Source of the DNA: Ichthyophis bannanicus
Taxonomy: Eukaryota > Chordata > Amphibia > Gymnophiona > Ichthyophiidae
DNA length: 64,000 nt
Assembly (NCBI GenBank): GCA_033557465.1
Contig: CM066031.1
Span: 177,847,043-177,911,042 of the forward strand
Direction of reading: 5' to 3'
Both the position numbers and the translations under genes were made by a program. Numbering within the stretch: the stretch's first letter is position 1; the number at the start of each line of letters is the position of its first letter. This document shows positions 63,731-64,000 of the stretch, one piece after another. The notes under the pieces were generated by a model. It searched no databases. It saw nothing but the letters and a program-made list of their open reading frames with translations, and was not told the DNA's origin.

Positions 63731-64000
63731 GTGAATAAATTTATCTAAAAATCAGGGAGGCATTCCTGGAGGTACGATTGAGATAGGGAGTAGACCTAAG
63801 AACAAAATTTTGGATCTTCAAAAGTAAACATGCAAGTTTGGCTTAGAAAAGCATCTGTACAAATGAGAGGTGCAGATTTGTGTGCCAACTTTTATCAAAT
63901 CGATTTTCAAAGGGGAAATTTTCTTTCTGAAAAATGTTGTAAAATTTGTGGGTATAAAGCTCCTACAGACTTTATTTTAGGAGCATTTTTTTTGAAAGTT
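63731..64000. other. Unassigned window end
   Basis: A/T-rich sequence; nothing recognised. Confidence 0.4.

Noticed and set aside
1..64000. CRISPR arrays, bacterial operons, rRNA genes
   Set aside because: The direct repeats are minisatellites or transposon copies, no Cas or rRNA sequence is seen, and all recognised elements are eukaryotic.

Overview
This is non-coding, repeat-dense vertebrate DNA. I found no host protein-coding gene that I could support. Nearly everything I can identify is a transposable element, and many are nested inside one another. The mixture is CR1-type and L2-type LINEs, an RTE-type LINE, a Penelope-like element, a tRNA-derived SINE, hAT transposons and MITEs, a class I (gammaretrovirus-like) endogenous retrovirus and solo-LTR-like elements. 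It suits a large, repeat-rich tetrapod genome, and several families look like those I associate with caecilian amphibians. The species assignment is inference.

Layout. 1-6.8 kb: TG/CA-rich unassigned backbone holding a CR1 3' fragment (1066-1990 and 5815-5907). That fragment is split by a solo-LTR-like element (1991-5814) carrying an ORF, and the LTR is itself split by a 2.35-kb hAT-like element (3181-5529) containing a near-perfect palindrome and a G-rich minisatellite. 6.8-18.2 kb: a complete provirus on the minus strand, with two 644-bp LTRs differing at 7 positions, a 4-bp target duplication TCCA, a PBS matching tRNA-Gly(UCC), gag, pol and env. It is disabled by an early gag stop and by frameshifts in pol and env, and has a hAT MITE with a perfect 8-bp duplication between pol and env. 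18.2-23.8 kb: more backbone, a SINE, a Penelope-like fragment with a GIY-YIG domain and a hammerhead-ribozyme-like motif, and an L2-like tail.

23.8-30.0 kb: a CR1 3' fragment, a second copy of the minisatellite-bearing hAT element, and a 3-kb segment whose inverted homologue lies at 51.9-59.5 kb. 30.0-37 kb: a nearly full-length CR1 (ORF1 with SGNH esterase; ORF2 with endonuclease and reverse transcriptase), split in ORF1 by a second LTR-like copy, then tandem repeats including three 63-bp CCAAT-containing units. 38.4-40.4 kb: a decayed hAT transposase gene. 41.3-52 kb: L2-like and CR1 fragments, including a 3.36-kb L2 inserted into CR1 ORF1 with a 7-bp duplication.

52.2-56.7 kb: the best-preserved LINE, a CR1-type element with an intact 323-codon ORF1 and one frameshift near the 3' end of ORF2. 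It is inserted in the RTE copy that forms the other arm of the inverted duplication. 56.7-64 kb: nested MITEs, the rest of the duplicated arm, two LINE 3' ends and unassigned repeats.

The insertions can be ordered: the LTR-like elements and the L2 entered older CR1 copies, and a hAT MITE entered the young provirus. The most interesting signals are the conserved ORF inside the LTR-like element and its GTAC target sites, the 313-bp palindrome, the hammerhead-like fold, and the promoter-like MITE placed 12 bp from the env start codon.
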